Shown piece after piece: positions 49,301 to 62,634 of a stretch of DNA of 64,000 nucleotides. A model generated the notes under the pieces. It was not told the DNA's origin. It searched no databases and saw only the letters and a list, made by a program, of their open reading frames with translations. Each line of letters opens with the position of its first letter. Position 1 is the first letter of the stretch. Location: contig NC_063261.1 in the NCBI RefSeq assembly GCF_019578655.1, positions 17,102,216-17,166,215 on the forward strand. The letters are read 5' to 3'. Origin of the DNA: Ricinus communis. Lineage: Eukaryota > Streptophyta > Magnoliopsida > Malpighiales > Euphorbiaceae. Both the position numbers and the translations under genes were made by a program.

Positions 49301-52300
49301 TTTACATTTTTTTTTATTTTAATTAATGAATGCAGATTTTTCATATTTATTTATCTTTTTATTATTATTAAACTTTTATGATTTCTATTTTTATATAGAT
49401 TTAATTATACCTTTTAATAAAATTTCATAGAGCTATAATGTCAATAGTTTATTGCTGTTTTTGTAATCAAATTCATTTGGAGATTAACAAAGAGTCGATT
49501 TATAGTATAAAAGAATCAATAAATAAAGTGAGTCGATTGTTGAATTATAAAATTAGAATGTATTTATAAAATTTCATAATAGTGGTAATTTTTTTTATTA
49601 ATATTCTTGTAATCAGACTCATTTAGAGATTAACAAAGAGTCGACTTATAATATAACATAATTACTAAATAGAGCGAGTAAATCGTCGATCTGCAAATTA
49701 GAAAAATTGTATTAATGCAATTGAAAAATATAAATATAAATTTCTATTATTTAAATAAGACTTTTCTTTTTATACTTTCTAAATGTAGCATTCTCTACTT
49801 TTAAAAAACTTAAATTTAAAATCTTTTGAATTCTTAAAAATTAAAATACTAACCCAACTATTTCTTAACTAATAATCTAATTTCATGATTTAGGAAATCC
49901 AAAGAGACTTTTAAGGAAGAAGCATTCTCTGTATTTGCACATTTTGTAGCCAAAATCTTCAGTATTTAGTTCATATAAGCCAAAACAATAAGGAAATGAA
50001 CATGGGAAAAACTGAATCATGATGGTGGGGACATATACTCATGCTATCTCCATTGTATCCTTAAATCAATATTATATTATAAATATTTTTTCATTTTCTT
50101 TCTTATTGTGTGCATGTTCATTTAGCTTCTCATCATCAATCATGTTTCTTTTTACTGTTACTTTTATGGGTCTGTTTAGATTTCTTTGCTTGGGGAAATA
50201 ATAAATAAACAGTTCAAATTTATTTCAGACTCTAACAGTTCATGAAGACATGAATTATTTGAGAGATATATAATCAAGTGCCATTTATGGTGAATAGACT
50301 AGACGCATGAAAACCAATAAATGCTTTTCAAGAAATTCTAGAAACTAAACTCCATTCTCATCTTCCCTTTCTGTATCATACTCTATGTTTCTTGTGAAGA
50401 GTTTTTATTTTAATTGCACCAAGGAAAACTGTGTAAGAAAACAGAATTTTGATACAATTTAATAGCATTATCAAAAAACAAAAGAAGAAGAAGAAGAAGA
50501 ATAAATGTCTCTTTATTGCAAAATTAAACAAATGGTGTCGATCATTAAAATTTCATATAATCTAACTTGGGTGATATGTAGTTCGATATTTTTTAATGAT
50601 AATATTTATAATGATAATTTCGATAACAAATTCAATTATTTTTGAGCTATTTTTTATAATTATTTTTTATAAAATTTTAATTTTAATATTCAAAAAATTA
50701 CTATATAAGACCTCGGATTATACAATGGAAAAGATGTAAGGATATAACACAATCATATAAACACCATGAGTGCAAAATGAGAAAGCATGATGGCTTGGCA
50801 GGTTAGAATCCTAATAGTGAAGAAATAGATTTGAGAAAACAAAGAAAAAGAAAAGAAAAGAAATTGCTAAAAATTCTGAAAATTTGATGTTCAAGAAACC
50901 TATGCAACATGATCTTGAAGCTTTGTTATTCCTTTTTATGGAGAATGAAAATGATGCCACTATATTACTATTCATATATGTGGAGCAAGAAAGAAAGAAA
51001 AAAGTGACAACATGAGTGTGAAGTTAGCAAGAATTAATGATATCTAAATTTGGTAGTGGTGGTCACTCTTTTATTTTATTTTACTTTCTGCATTTGTTTT
51101 TCAATTCAAGTGCAAAGAAACCCCATTTTGTTGAGTAGTTTTCAAACAAAGGCTAAAAAGAAGGCTTCAAATTGGGCAAGCAAATAAATAAATAAATAAA
51201 TAATCAGTGATCAACTAAGAAAATGGGAACAAAAGTAAGCCTTATAACCCCATGCAAAGTACTCTAAATGGAAATAAATTATTACACTTATTGTTGATGT
51301 TGTGTTGAAGAGTAGCATGGGCTAAGTGAATATCCCAATTTAGAGACTATGTTATTTGGGTTTTAATAGAGAATGATTGGCATCTTTAAGGAAACTTTGT
51401 TTCCTAAAACAAAGCACCAACAACAAATATATAGGGTTGGTAGGTGGTGGGATTATTAGGATACTTTTAAAAGAACAAATTGTGAGGGACAACTTCTTGA
51501 TTATTTTGAAGATAAAACTTAGTTGACCAATAATGAATCAATCCATGCTTTTTCTTTAAAAAAAAAAAAACAGAAGAAATTGGTGTCAAGTTCTAATATT
51601 TATATGGGATAATTAATAGAATCACCTTCTATGTATTAATTATTACAACTCTTCAAGTGCCAATCTAAGAAAAGCTTTGATGAAACCTTAATTAAATTGT
51701 TAATTGCTTTAGTCTTTTCCAAAAATTACTACATAAATAATTTTGTCAAAATTCTTAAGCCAATGTTTTCTATTAGGCCCCACATTTATGAGATAATTGC
51801 AGCTTGACAGACTGTTTCTTCTGTTTTGGAATTTCCTTACAAGGCAAGGGAAATATCTTTGAGAAATAAATTAAATTTTATATAATATATATATATGTAT
51901 CATATAGGAGAGAAGGAGATTTTTCTTAAAAGAGCAAAAGAAAAAGAAAAAGAGATTAAAATCTTACAGCATTGCTGCAAGTTGTGCATAATGTTATTAT
52001 AGGCTGACATTTTTAAAGTATGATTGGCTTGATACATTTAGGTTATTTTGGACCCATCTTAATTATATTAAAATGTACATTTTTGTCAACTTTCAATGCA
52101 GACACCATGTTACAAGATCATTAGGAATCAATAATCTCTAGCATTCCCTCCACCCAAAAGAACCAAAAAAAAAAGGAAAAGGAAAAAGTGCATGCTAATT
52201 AATTGATATGGTTGACATGAAATCATTTGTCATCTATTGCAAGATTTTTACATGATTAAATCTCATTCACACAAGGGATAAGATTAAAAGAAGATAAATA

Positions 52301-54083
52301 GATTACCTTTTGATTAGAAAAAATAATAAACAAATAAATATACAAAAAGACAAATGAGATACACATTTCTTGATTAGTTTATTATCTAACCACATCCATT
52401 AACCATGAGGGCATATTCAGCTGAAAAAGAAAAGTAAGTTTATGCCTTTGTTAATATTTAATTAAGTAAATAACAAACAGGATTCTTGTTAATGATGATT
52501 TTAGGTTTCTAAAGGAATCAGTATCATGGCAACATCACCCTATGCAGGTAGATATTATAGGAGAATAAAGTTTGGGTAAGGTCTTAAAATTAATTTTTTT
52601 TTTCTATTTATAATATAATTAATTTTTATTTGAATTATTGGTCTGATGCAATTATTTTGCTTTTGTATACTCCACTTTTGCAAATGTATTGACTTCTCTT
52701 ATGCTTTTAAAACTTCTGATTTTAATTGAAAAATATAATAATGTTAGATATGGGATAGGGTGGTGGGCAGCTTTTTTTTTTAAATTTCTTTGTACCCTTT
52801 TATCAACCAAACTTGAAACATGATATGACAAAAGAAAGGGTTAATAGAAACAAGATTTGATTGTTCATACATAAGTACCAATAATATTCTCACTAATTGA
52901 TAAATGACCCATCAAATATATATATATATAGGTCGACTAAGCCTAAGCCACTAAGGAAGAGTTATGAATCCATATCTATATATGTATGTGTGTGTGTGTA
53001 TAAGATCCCCTCAAACTTCAAAAGATGATTTAGCTTAAAAAGTGAAGATTCAAAGATTGTGCATAAATCAATCAACCTAAAAAGCTTAGACAAAGATTCT
53101 CTAACAAGTCCTCCTTTGCCATTATATTAAGGGCAAAGCTCAGCCCTTTAGCAAAAAACAGGAAAAAAAAAACAAACAAAAAAAAGAAAGAAAGCAACAA
53201 AGCTTAGACATTTGGAGATAATTTTTACAGTCTGTTCTTGTAATATGGAACCCTTTATTTTTATTCTCTTTTTTCTTTTTCTGTCTGATTAGATTAGAGG
53301 GTGTGCAATGTAGTAAGTATAGTAATAACTACTAATAATGAGGATGATTAGAGTAATGGGCGGAATTAATCAAATAATTGTAATTAAGTATGATATAACA
53401 AACTATAAATCTTATCTTTAAAACACTAAAGTTTGTAAGGATGAAGACAGACTGAGGACATTACAGAGAATTTGGGCTGGCAGTGATTGAGATTGACAGA
53501 TATATTGTGTTCCTCTCTCTCTCTAAAAGCAAGCAAGAAATTTTGGTTCTGAACATCTTGAAAATTGTGATCAAGGTGGTGTCATCAACACCATTTATTC
53601 TAGTGGACCCTTCACTCCAGTACCATAATTAATCTCCTCCCAACCCAACAATTTCTGCACATGTACATCTAGAAAAACCAAAAATAAAAAGATAATTTTT
53701 TTTTTTATGATTGTAATAGTATACCCAATTTTAAAGCCTCTTCAAAAGGGGAAAAGAAATAATTTCAAGGGGTTAAAATCTCAGTTTTTGTGCAATTCTT
53801 TTAACAGTGCTTCTGTTTGATTACCAAGAGAGGTAATCAGGGAGGAAAAGAAACAAGGAAAATTCATATCTTCAATGTATTACAAAGGGTAGATTTCAAA
53901 AGTTCATAATAGTATATAGTGTCACTTAATATTCTATTATAAATTTTTTGAAATCAATTTGAAAGAATTTTGTTGATATTATAAAGTTTATAAATCTTTA
54001 TTATATAAACTGAGATTTAATGATAACAAAAAGTATTATGTATATATTTAACTTCAAGGGCAACAAATGAAATATATCTCTCG

Positions 54084-54117
<34 letters not shown>

Positions 54118-56260
54118 AAAATAGCTGTCTGGAAAATAAAAGAAAAGAAAGGATAAAGATAATTGGTAGAAAGAAAAAGCAATAAGGGAATTAGCAGAAG
54201 AAGAGACAAGAGAGATAAAAACAAAAAATAGCTAAAGATGAATAAAGTTTCTAAATGTGGTGTAGAGTGTGGAATAAAGTTCAGGGATATTGAAGAATAA
54301 AGTTGCTTTGGATAATTATACATATTTAACAAAGGAAGGACTAAAAATAAAAGCATTTTTCTCCAATCTAAGATGTGGAAAGAAAATGAATCCCAAAATA
54401 TATGAATACATGAATTAGGTCAATGAATCAATAACTTTTATTTCTTTTTCTGTGTTTTATTTTTACTTCATCTTTGACATCACAAAGGTGCCTTAATGTC
54501 ACATTTACTACTTTGCATCTTTTCCTTTTGAAAATACAAGGTTGTTCTTTAACATTTTAATTTTAATTCTTTTTTTTTTTCATTTCTACCTACTTTAATT
54601 ATGATAATTAATCCCAAAAGGTTCCTGATAAAAGCTAAATTAAATATATGTTAATCCAATGGAAATAGATAATGTTGAAAGGTATTCTTGTTATGTGATT
54701 TCAAAAAAATTTGGCTTGACACCAAATTAAATTATTTATTAATTAACTAAGCTTTGATTTTATTCTTATAAGATAAAAAATTATCTCAACCGAAATTCAC
54801 TTATGATAATTAGAAAAATTTAAAATGTTGTTATGTACTAATATTAGTGAGAATTTATCTTTTTATGATGAATGTAAAAAAATGATTACATTTATTTTAT
54901 AGCTCAGGAGCTATGCTGGTTGAGTCTTCGGTAAATAAAAATAATTAATTTAGATAATTAATCAATGGAATTAACTGGAAAATATCCAAAAATGGTATTT
55001 AATTTCAGGTGTACAGATGTAGCTAATTTTGGTGGAGGAACTATATATACATGAATGTCCATAATTAACTGAGTAGCAGGAGCATGTATTCCTGGTGTAA
55101 CTGGAGTAGAAATTGTTGAAGCCCTCTGTCACTCTCTCTCACACACACAAAACCTTCCATGTGAAGAGTCTGAATGAAATGCAATTGTCCTCAGTATTTC
55201 CAAGGGAACATCATTGTCACAGTGAGTCCTTTTGATGTCTCAACACCACAACAAGTGAATATTCATGCATATGCATATGAGATAAAATTTTGCAAAAGGA
55301 AAAAAAGGAAAAGAAAAACACAAAACAAAACAAAAGAAAGAGTTTACTTTCAATATATATACTATAGATATTGTTACATAATAATGACTTGATTACTATT
55401 TCCCTCAACAGTAAGTCTGTCCTCTGAAGAAAAATCCAGTAGCTAAGCTTTCTATTCTGAGCCAAAGACCTAATTATCACTTTCTTCCTTCCTTTGAACC
55501 ATACTTTCATATTAAATATCACCCATATATATAAAAGAAAAAAGAAGAAGAAGAAGAAGAAGATGAAGAATTACATATACCAAATTGAGAGTTAATAAAT
55601 CATGAAAATGTTATCTAGACAAAAAGAATGCAGCAATACCTAGAGTAAATGAAATTATACCAAATGTTTTTAATGAAATAGAGATCATTCACATGAAGTT
55701 CATGAAACCCACTTCTCCAAATTTATGATCATGTCCTTGCATTAACTAAGCTAGTGAAACAAATGCAGCATCACAGACCATATGTGGAGAGAAAATATAC
55801 AAAGAATTTAAGGTGCATAGTGTGGTTATTATGCTTTTTTCATACTTTATATTTATTTCTCTTTTTTTTTAATATATACTTTTTATTTTTATTTTAATTT
55901 GTTTCTATCAGTAGACAACAGGATTTTACTTCATCATTTAATGGTTGTTATTAACCAAGTAATACTTACTTTGTATAAAAATTAAATTACCAAGAATTCT
56001 CCAGAACTGAAACATAAATTCAGAAAAAAAAAAAGCTTGTCTTTTTATTTATTTTGTATAAAGTAAAATAACTAAGATAGAAAAAGAGTAAAAGGAAGTA
56101 AATATTAATATAACTTTCCAAAGCAAAGCATTCTATTACTGAAAAAAAAGGGTGAAGAAGAAGAAGCATGCAAGTTATGTAATTATGGGCAACCTAAAAA
56201 TGTTTTGCAGTTTTCTTGTTTTTCAACTTTAGAAGAGAAAACTTGAAAGATTTCATGCTT
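46301..56260. other. Ten-kilobase gene-free interval, AT-rich, many microsatellites
   Basis: No ORF with a recognisable domain on either strand. Simple repeats include GA at about 46527-46542, AT at 47832-47850, AAAT at 51181-51202, TA at about 54085-54114 and GAA at 55542-55564. A GC-richer patch at about 46760-46920 (AAGAGCAAGAGCAAGAGG and CT-rich flanks) could be an untranslated exon or leader, but nothing confirms it. Confidence 0.45.
49460..49710. repeat. Imperfect tandem repeat, ~147 bp period
   Basis: The segment TTGTAATCA(A/G)A(T/C)TCATTT(G/A)GAG followed by ATTAACAAAGAGTCGA occurs at about 49462 and again at about 49609. Each is followed by TTATAGTATAA and an AATAAA(T)-GAG(C/T)GAGT..TCG stretch. 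Only two copies are seen. Confidence 0.7.
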
Positions 56261-56299
56261 CTAATTTTCTTTTTTGAGATCATTTCTTTTTCATAATTC

Positions 56300-57715
56300 T
56301 TTTTGCTCTCTCTCTCTCTCTCTCTCTCTCTTCTTCTTCTTCCTTTGGCTATCTCCACTCTCTGACACACTGCTCTCCATATGGCGTAAACACTTGATGC
56401 CTGATAGTGCAAGCAAAGCAAAGCAAGCACACCCCACCTTTAATCTCCTTCACTAAAACCTCACTGTTTTTTCTCTCTGTCTGTTTAAAACAAAAAAAAG
56501 AAAAAAAAGAAGAAAAATCTGCTTTTCTTTGTCTCTCTCTTCTCTCTCCTTTTTGGCCTCTCAAACCCTACTATAAGCTCCTTGTTTAGTGCTTGCTTCA
56601 CTAGCCAAAACCACCTGCAAAACTCTCTATTTTCTGTTCTTCGTTTCTCTACCCTCTCTTCTCCTTCACCACCCCATTTGTTATATCCTTTTTCTTAAAA
56701 AGGAAAAATCTATATTCTCCTTTCTTTCTTTCTTTATCTTATTCTTGGCATGAAACTTATATCCACTCTTAAGAGCACTGTCATGGAAGGTGTTTAAAGT
56801 AGTCAAGATATATATAGTATATAACAAAGAGAAGTTCATCTTGAGAGGGATTTCTTGAATCTTGATCTTGTTGCCTTCATAGATTATTGAGTCTTTAGGT
56901 CATCCTTTTGGCATTTCTTGAACAGGAAAAATTAAACAAAGGGTCTTTTTTTTTTTTTCTTTAATGTTCTTATTAGTTATCCTCTTCCTCTCCATCTATC
57001 ATTTTCTTTTAGGAAGTTGTTGAGTAGTGTTTGACTCTCTCTTTCTCTCTCTCACTTTCAAGGAAATGTGTGGAGAGAGAAAGCTGTTGATTTGCTCATA
57101 TTGTTCTGCTCTCATTGCCAGCTTCTGTCTACAGCATCACTGAAAATTTCCTTCCTCCTTTCTATTTTTCTTTTTCCTTCTAAGTTGACCTTTGAATTCG
57201 GAAACAAAAGAATATGAGATGGATATCCTATGCCTAAGGTAGTTGATCATTTACACTTTTCTTTGATTTGAGCTTTTGATCAAAAGAATTTAGCCATTGT
57301 GCCATCAATTACCTTAAACGTAGATCAAACCTCCTTCATAATTGCATTTCCTCAGGGTGGGTCATTGCTTCTTTTCTTTTCTTTTCTCCTTTCAAATATC
57401 TTCTTATTTAAAAGGGTTTTGCAAGAAAGAATAGTGTTTTAAAGTATCATTTATCAAGAATTATAAATAGTTTATAATTCTCCAACTGTGTTGCTGCTTC
57501 TAAAAGAGTAGACATTTGACCATAGAAAAAAAATAATATTTTGTTAGGATTTTTTTTTTCATAAGAAACAAGACACTTTTAATCTAATCATTTAAGCTAG
57601 CTTCCTTAACTCTCTCTCTTGTCTTCTTCTTTCTTTTGGTCTCCAAACAAAGAAGCAAGATACAAAGCAAATAATAGCCTAAAAGAAGTGAAAGAGAGAG
57701 AGATAGAAGAAGGAA
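56300..57715 (+). promoter_or_regulatory. Probable promoter and pyrimidine-rich leader of the ZF-HD gene
   Basis: CT-rich tracts (56307-56345, 56470-56560, 56640-56750) resemble plant pyrimidine-patch promoters and leaders. A TATA-like run (TATATATAGTATATAA) lies at about 56808-56823. If transcription starts near 56840 the leader would be about 870 nt and contain upstream ATGs, including a six-codon frame at 57219-57242. A possible leader intron (AAG/GTAGTT near 57238 to CAG near 57355) is only suggestive. Confidence 0.35.
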
Positions 57716-58651
57716 ATGGAACTTTCAAGTCATGAAGTGGAAATCCCCATTCCATTAAACAGTACATATGGTGGGGGGCATGGTCATGCTCATGGTGGTC
57801 ATGGACATGGTCACATGATCCATCATGATCATCATAATTCTACACCCCACAACCACATAATCCCTTCTTCAGCTCCCCAATTGACTTCCAATAATGGCCC
57901 ATCATCTCTACCGAACACAGGCCTTGATGACCATCATCATGTTACTAGTACTACTTCTACTTTCAAGAAAATGGTGAAATACAAAGAATGTCTCAAGAAT
58001 CATGCAGCTGCAATGGGAGGCAATGCTACTGATGGTTGTGGTGAATTCATGCCTAGTGGTGAAGAAGGTAGCATTGAAGCATTAACTTGCTCAGCTTGCA
58101 ATTGCCATAGAAATTTCCACAGGAAAGAAATAGATGGCGAAACAAATCCCTGCGATTATTACCCACCACATTTCAACAGGGTTGGAAGGAAAGTCATATT
58201 AGGCCATCATAAGAACATTTTAGCCCCTGAAGCTTTAGGGTACCCTACAGGAACAGGAACACTTGTGCCCTCAAGAGCAACAGTAGCACCCCACCATCAG
58301 ATGATAATGTCTTACAACATGGGTGGCTCTTTACCGTCAGAATCTGATGAACAAGAAGATGGTGGTGGGGTAGTGATGGCTAGACCTCAACAACTAGTGA
58401 AGAAAAGATACAGGACAAAGTTTTCACAGGAACAGAAGGAGAAAATGCTCAACTTTGCAGAGAAAGTGGGATGGAAGATACAAAAGCAAGAAGAAGCTGT
58501 AGTGCAACAGTTCTGTCAAGAGATTGGTGTCAAGAGAAGAGTACTTAAGGTTTGGATGCACAACAACAAGCATAATCTAGCTAAGAAGAGTCCTCTTATC
58601 ACTGCTACTACTACACCAACTATCACTACTACTCCTCCTACTACTACTTAA
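57716..58651 (+). CDS. ZHD: Zinc-finger homeodomain (ZF-HD) transcription factor, intronless
   Basis: Plant-specific nuclear DNA-binding protein of 311 residues, full length for the family. The N-terminal region (20-45) is a Gly/His-rich run. The ZF-HD dimerisation zinc finger lies at about 87-138, opening with VKYKECLKNHAAAMGG and containing the conserved DGCGEFMP and LTCSACNCHRNFHRKE blocks, with all Cys/His ligands present. The homeodomain lies at about 229-291, from KKRYRTKFSQEQKEKM to the recognition helix VLKVWMHNNKHNLAKK, where Met replaces the usual Phe-Gln context as is normal for ZF-HD. The tail is Thr/Pro-rich (TTTPTITTTPPTTT). Lack of introns is typical of the family. It resembles the Arabidopsis ZHD1-ZHD4 group (AtHB21/22/25/31); the exact orthologue is not assigned. 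It is isolated: 15 kb gene-free upstream and 4 kb downstream. Confidence 0.97.
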   Translation: MELSSHEVEIPIPLNSTYGGGHGHAHGGHGHGHMIHHDHHNSTPHNHIIPSSAPQLTSNNGPSSLPNTGLDDHHHVTSTTSTFKKMVKYKECLKNHAAAMGGNATDGCGEFMPSGEEGSIEALTCSACNCHRNFHRKEIDGETNPCDYYPPHFNRVGRKVILGHHKNILAPEALGYPTGTGTLVPSRATVAPHHQMIMSYNMGGSLPSESDEQEDGGGVVMARPQQLVKKRYRTKFSQEQKEKMLNFAEKVGWKIQKQEEAVVQQFCQEIGVKRRVLKVWMHNNKHNLAKKSPLITATTTPTITTTPPTTT

Positions 58652-61600
58652 TTAAGAAGATTATTAACTCTAAAACTTCATTATCTCCTTTTTTCTCTTT
58701 TAGTTTGTGGTACAATTAGCCCTACTTATTACTATTAGCTAAAAAGTTTTTTTTTCCCTTTTTTTACTTTTCTTTACAATCTTTTTTATATGATCCTTCT
58801 TTTTGGGCACTCTTCTTTAATTATTACTCTTGACTTGATATTTTGAAATAATATTTGGTGGTGTAATGTAGTTTAGGAAAACTGGGTTTGGTAGAGTTTC
58901 ATCAGATTTGAGTGATTATCATGTTCTTCTCCAGTCCATTTTGGTATAGAAATGGCTGGGATTGCAACACTAATAGTCTTCGTGTTTCCAGTATTAATCA
59001 GTCCATTGAATAGCTTTTTACTATTATTTAATTCCCCTTTATCTACTCTTTAGATAATTATATATATTGAGATGTTTCAGCAATTTAATCATATGTATTA
59101 AACTGGGTATGCCTATTTAACATCCTAAATGCATATCATACACCTACTTTCTTAATTAGGTACTTCCACTTAGATTCTTGTTAAATTAAGATATTTATCT
59201 GTCATATTAAATCAAATATTTGGTATAAAGTGAATAAAAATGTTGTTTTTTATGCAGGAGTTGCTTGTTTTTTCTCTAGAAATATCAAGCTTTCGCTGCA
59301 TAGTTAACATTTGCTTTGAAAAGTAGGACATATATATAATTAAACCAGACCTAGGATCTGGTTCTTCTCTCCAAAAACTTTGGATTCTGTAACAAGTAAG
59401 AGCCCACTCTGTCCTACAGCAATTTATGCATGGCACTGCACTGGAAAGAGGCAACATTTTCTCTTTTCTTTCAATTTTTCCTTGTCAGCTAATTTATGGT
59501 TTATATGGCATTTTGTTGCTCATGCTTCTTATAGTTTAGCCTGTAGATTTGCATTATTTAATTCGAAGTGAGAAATACTTAATCCGTCAGATAATAATTT
59601 ATATTATGTTTGGTTGAGATTTATTAAGAAATTAATTTCATAAAAGGTTTAAGATTTAACTACCACTCATTGTTTATTTGTACTGTTTTTGAGTTGCTTA
59701 TTATTTGTTTGACAATATAATCAGACTATCTCTACTTCTAAATCAATATCTGATGATGTATGAGACTAAAGAAAAAGGGTTTTTTCTCAGGTAGAGAACT
59801 ATGAATTCATGTGTTCTTTTGGAGAAACAAGGCTAACCAAGAAATATAGGCCTATTTATTTAATGACTGACAATTAAATTATGTGCATGAAAGCAAGTAC
59901 ACCCAGAATTTTATTTTACTGTTAAAGTTCAGAGTGAAATAGAAAAATATGGATGATCAAATCTAATGGGTAAGAAGACTAATTTTATGCATGTTAGTCC
60001 GGTGACAAACAATAAATAAATTAATACTCTTTACAACATTCATTTGCTTTAACGACTTTAGAAGGTTATCAGAAAATTATTTTAAACCATATGTAAAATT
60101 TGGTGATGAAATTCTTGTTATTCTCTCAATAGAGAATGCTTGTTCAACTACTAATAGCAAAGACCTTCAAATAAAATGAAATGAAGTTACATATGAGATG
60201 AACATGAAAAGGAAAATGGAGAAGACAAAGGGAAAAAAGAATATAAGAGAGAAATTAATACACATCTCACAAACAATGACAAGGGGGAAAAATGAAAAAC
60301 TTTTAATTCGATCAGTCGAGATTTCACTAACATCTCACTAATTGCTTAAAACAGAATATTCGTTAAATAAATTGATTTTTCACCGTTGATTAAGTTTACT
60401 TAAGAATTTTTATTGATTAAGTTTACTTAATCTTTAATTGGAAAAATTAACAGTTAGAAAATGGTTATAGGTTCATACCTAAACTCAACATGTGTAGAAT
60501 TATATTGAAAGATATTTCAAATTAAGGCTCTAAAGCTGAATTGGAACTCATTTTGACGACAATCAATAAAATAGGAAATGATGGTTTAAGTTAACGAGAG
60601 AAATTAAATACCCCATTTTCATTCTTATATGGAATCAAATATTAGAAATTCAGTCCATTTTTAATCTCCATGAATATTTCAATAAATAAGGCAAAAAAAG
60701 GAAGAAAGAACTGAATAAACCAAGGAGAGATTTACTCGGCTATGGAGTCATTGACCCACTAGCCTTAGTTACTGTAACAGTGCTACTAGTGTGGATCAAA
60801 GGCATTCAGCATTCAATATCTGGACAAAATCAGGGAGGTTTAAATTTTCTTCCAATCATAGACTTCATCTTAAGATGATTGATAATAACAGGACATTTGC
60901 CAATCTCTTCTGTAATTGATAATCCATATGTTAAAAGAGCTCTTAAATATTTCCAATGATGTTTTCATCTACCATCTGCTACCCACTCTCAGTCCTGAAG
61001 GCCAAAGATACAGAGAGGGGACCTCATGATTCTCGCACCTCCTTTTTTAATATAATAATAATTATTATTTTTTCTTTGACTTGGGAATTAATTTTTTTAT
61101 TTATAATTTGTACAGCAATTGGGAATTAGATAAAAACAAAACTGCTGCCCCCCCACATTAAAGAGGCCTAATAAATTTTGGAACCATGATCTTCTGAGCA
61201 AATATTTATTGTACCTTACTGCCATGAGGATGACATCCCTGCCCACGTATTATATTAATCAGTGAAAGGAAGTAATTGAATTGAAGCCAAATTTGCAAGA
61301 TAATATAGTATGGGCATGCATACACGTATGTGTTAATTCATAAGGCCAAATAGCTGTACAAATGGATCATGCTCAGAAATAGACACGGGACCCCTATCTA
61401 TACGGCCTTACAGTTAGAAGATAATGCAAAATTACTCAAGACCATCCATTTCAATGGTGATTTTACTAGGCTTAAACCTATAAGCAAAATTACCGACCAT
61501 CAATCAACTAGTGGTGTCACAATTTTAAGTACATTGTCCCAGAAAATGGAAACATGTTATGAAAACAACAGTAATAATTTCACAATGGTAAAGAAGACGA

Positions 61601-62634
61601 GGAACATTGTCAGTGAACAAAAAAAATGAGCTATATTGCTAGCATTCCCCCTCCCCTTCCACCTAAGTGCAGCATACAATGGACGAATCATGATCAAGAT
61701 TTTTTTTTTTTATTTAAAAAAAAAAGGAACAATTTGATTTTTTATTTTGAATTCTCAATTACAAATGTAATATAGATTTCATTATTCTGTAAAACATGCT
61801 CCGAACACCTTTCAAGCAAAATATAATAAAAAGGTCCCTCTGTTAAGAGAAAAACGCCATTTCTGGCAGATAGTTCATGCATGCATTGTGCCAACCACAT
61901 GATCCAATGCAGAAGATAGTCAAAGAGTTGTAGCGGAAAAAGAGCAGATGTGATTAAAGTGGAAAATAGATTGATGGGCAGTATCAATGCCCTTACAGTA
62001 GAATTGGTGGGCACAGCTTGGATTGGAGCTTCCCTGGATGCATAAAAGGAGCATATAGATTCACTAGTATAAACATCTCGCAGCCATGTTTGTTTGTCAT
62101 CAACCTTATATCAATTATTTTACCTCTCAAGTAATGGGCAAATGGCAAGTAATGGGCAAATAACAAGTAATGGACAAATAGAAAAATTCTTCAGTGGAAA
62201 GACATTTCAAAATTGAGCAAAGAAGTTGACTGCCAACAGAAAAAATAAAAAAATAGAAGAGAAGAGGGAGACAGAGAGGTAATCCATCATAAATGAAAAG
62301 AAGATAAAACTATTTATGGATATGAAACATTACAGTATACCATACTACAACTCAAAACTGCACCTCGCCACCTTTCGAGTGTATACAAAGTAGGGATTGT
62401 GAACTGCAAAAGGGATATACATATAGGTGCGTTAACAGAGAGAACTTACCATCTTAAGGAAACCATGGTTCCAATGATCCTGTAGGTGTGCTGATAGCCT
62501 CTTTGTTACCTAAATGCTTTCAGGGATTTATGGTTGACATGTCCAGAGCACTGAATTACAGTTCTGGCATTTGACAGGTCAACTCCCGCCTATACGCTCA
62601 GGGAAGTATCAGGGATATATTTCCAAATACCAAT
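58652..62634. other. Intergenic spacer, no recognisable gene
   Basis: Probable 3' UTR of the ZF-HD gene to about 59000, then AT-rich DNA. Short open frames (61369-61629 plus, 61742-62014 minus) lack any family signature. At 62128-62181 an 18-bp unit (CAAGTAATGGGCAAATGG) is repeated three times with small changes. From about 62300 it may be the 3' UTR of the RUS-family gene. Confidence 0.45.

Noticed and set aside
54084..54356. 90-codon Leu/Phe-rich minus-strand frame
   Set aside because: Composition-driven frame read from a (TA)n microsatellite and purine-rich DNA; not a credible membrane protein gene.
56194..56564. Short minus-strand frames in the ZF-HD upstream region
   Set aside because: They arise from antisense reading of CT-rich promoter/leader DNA.
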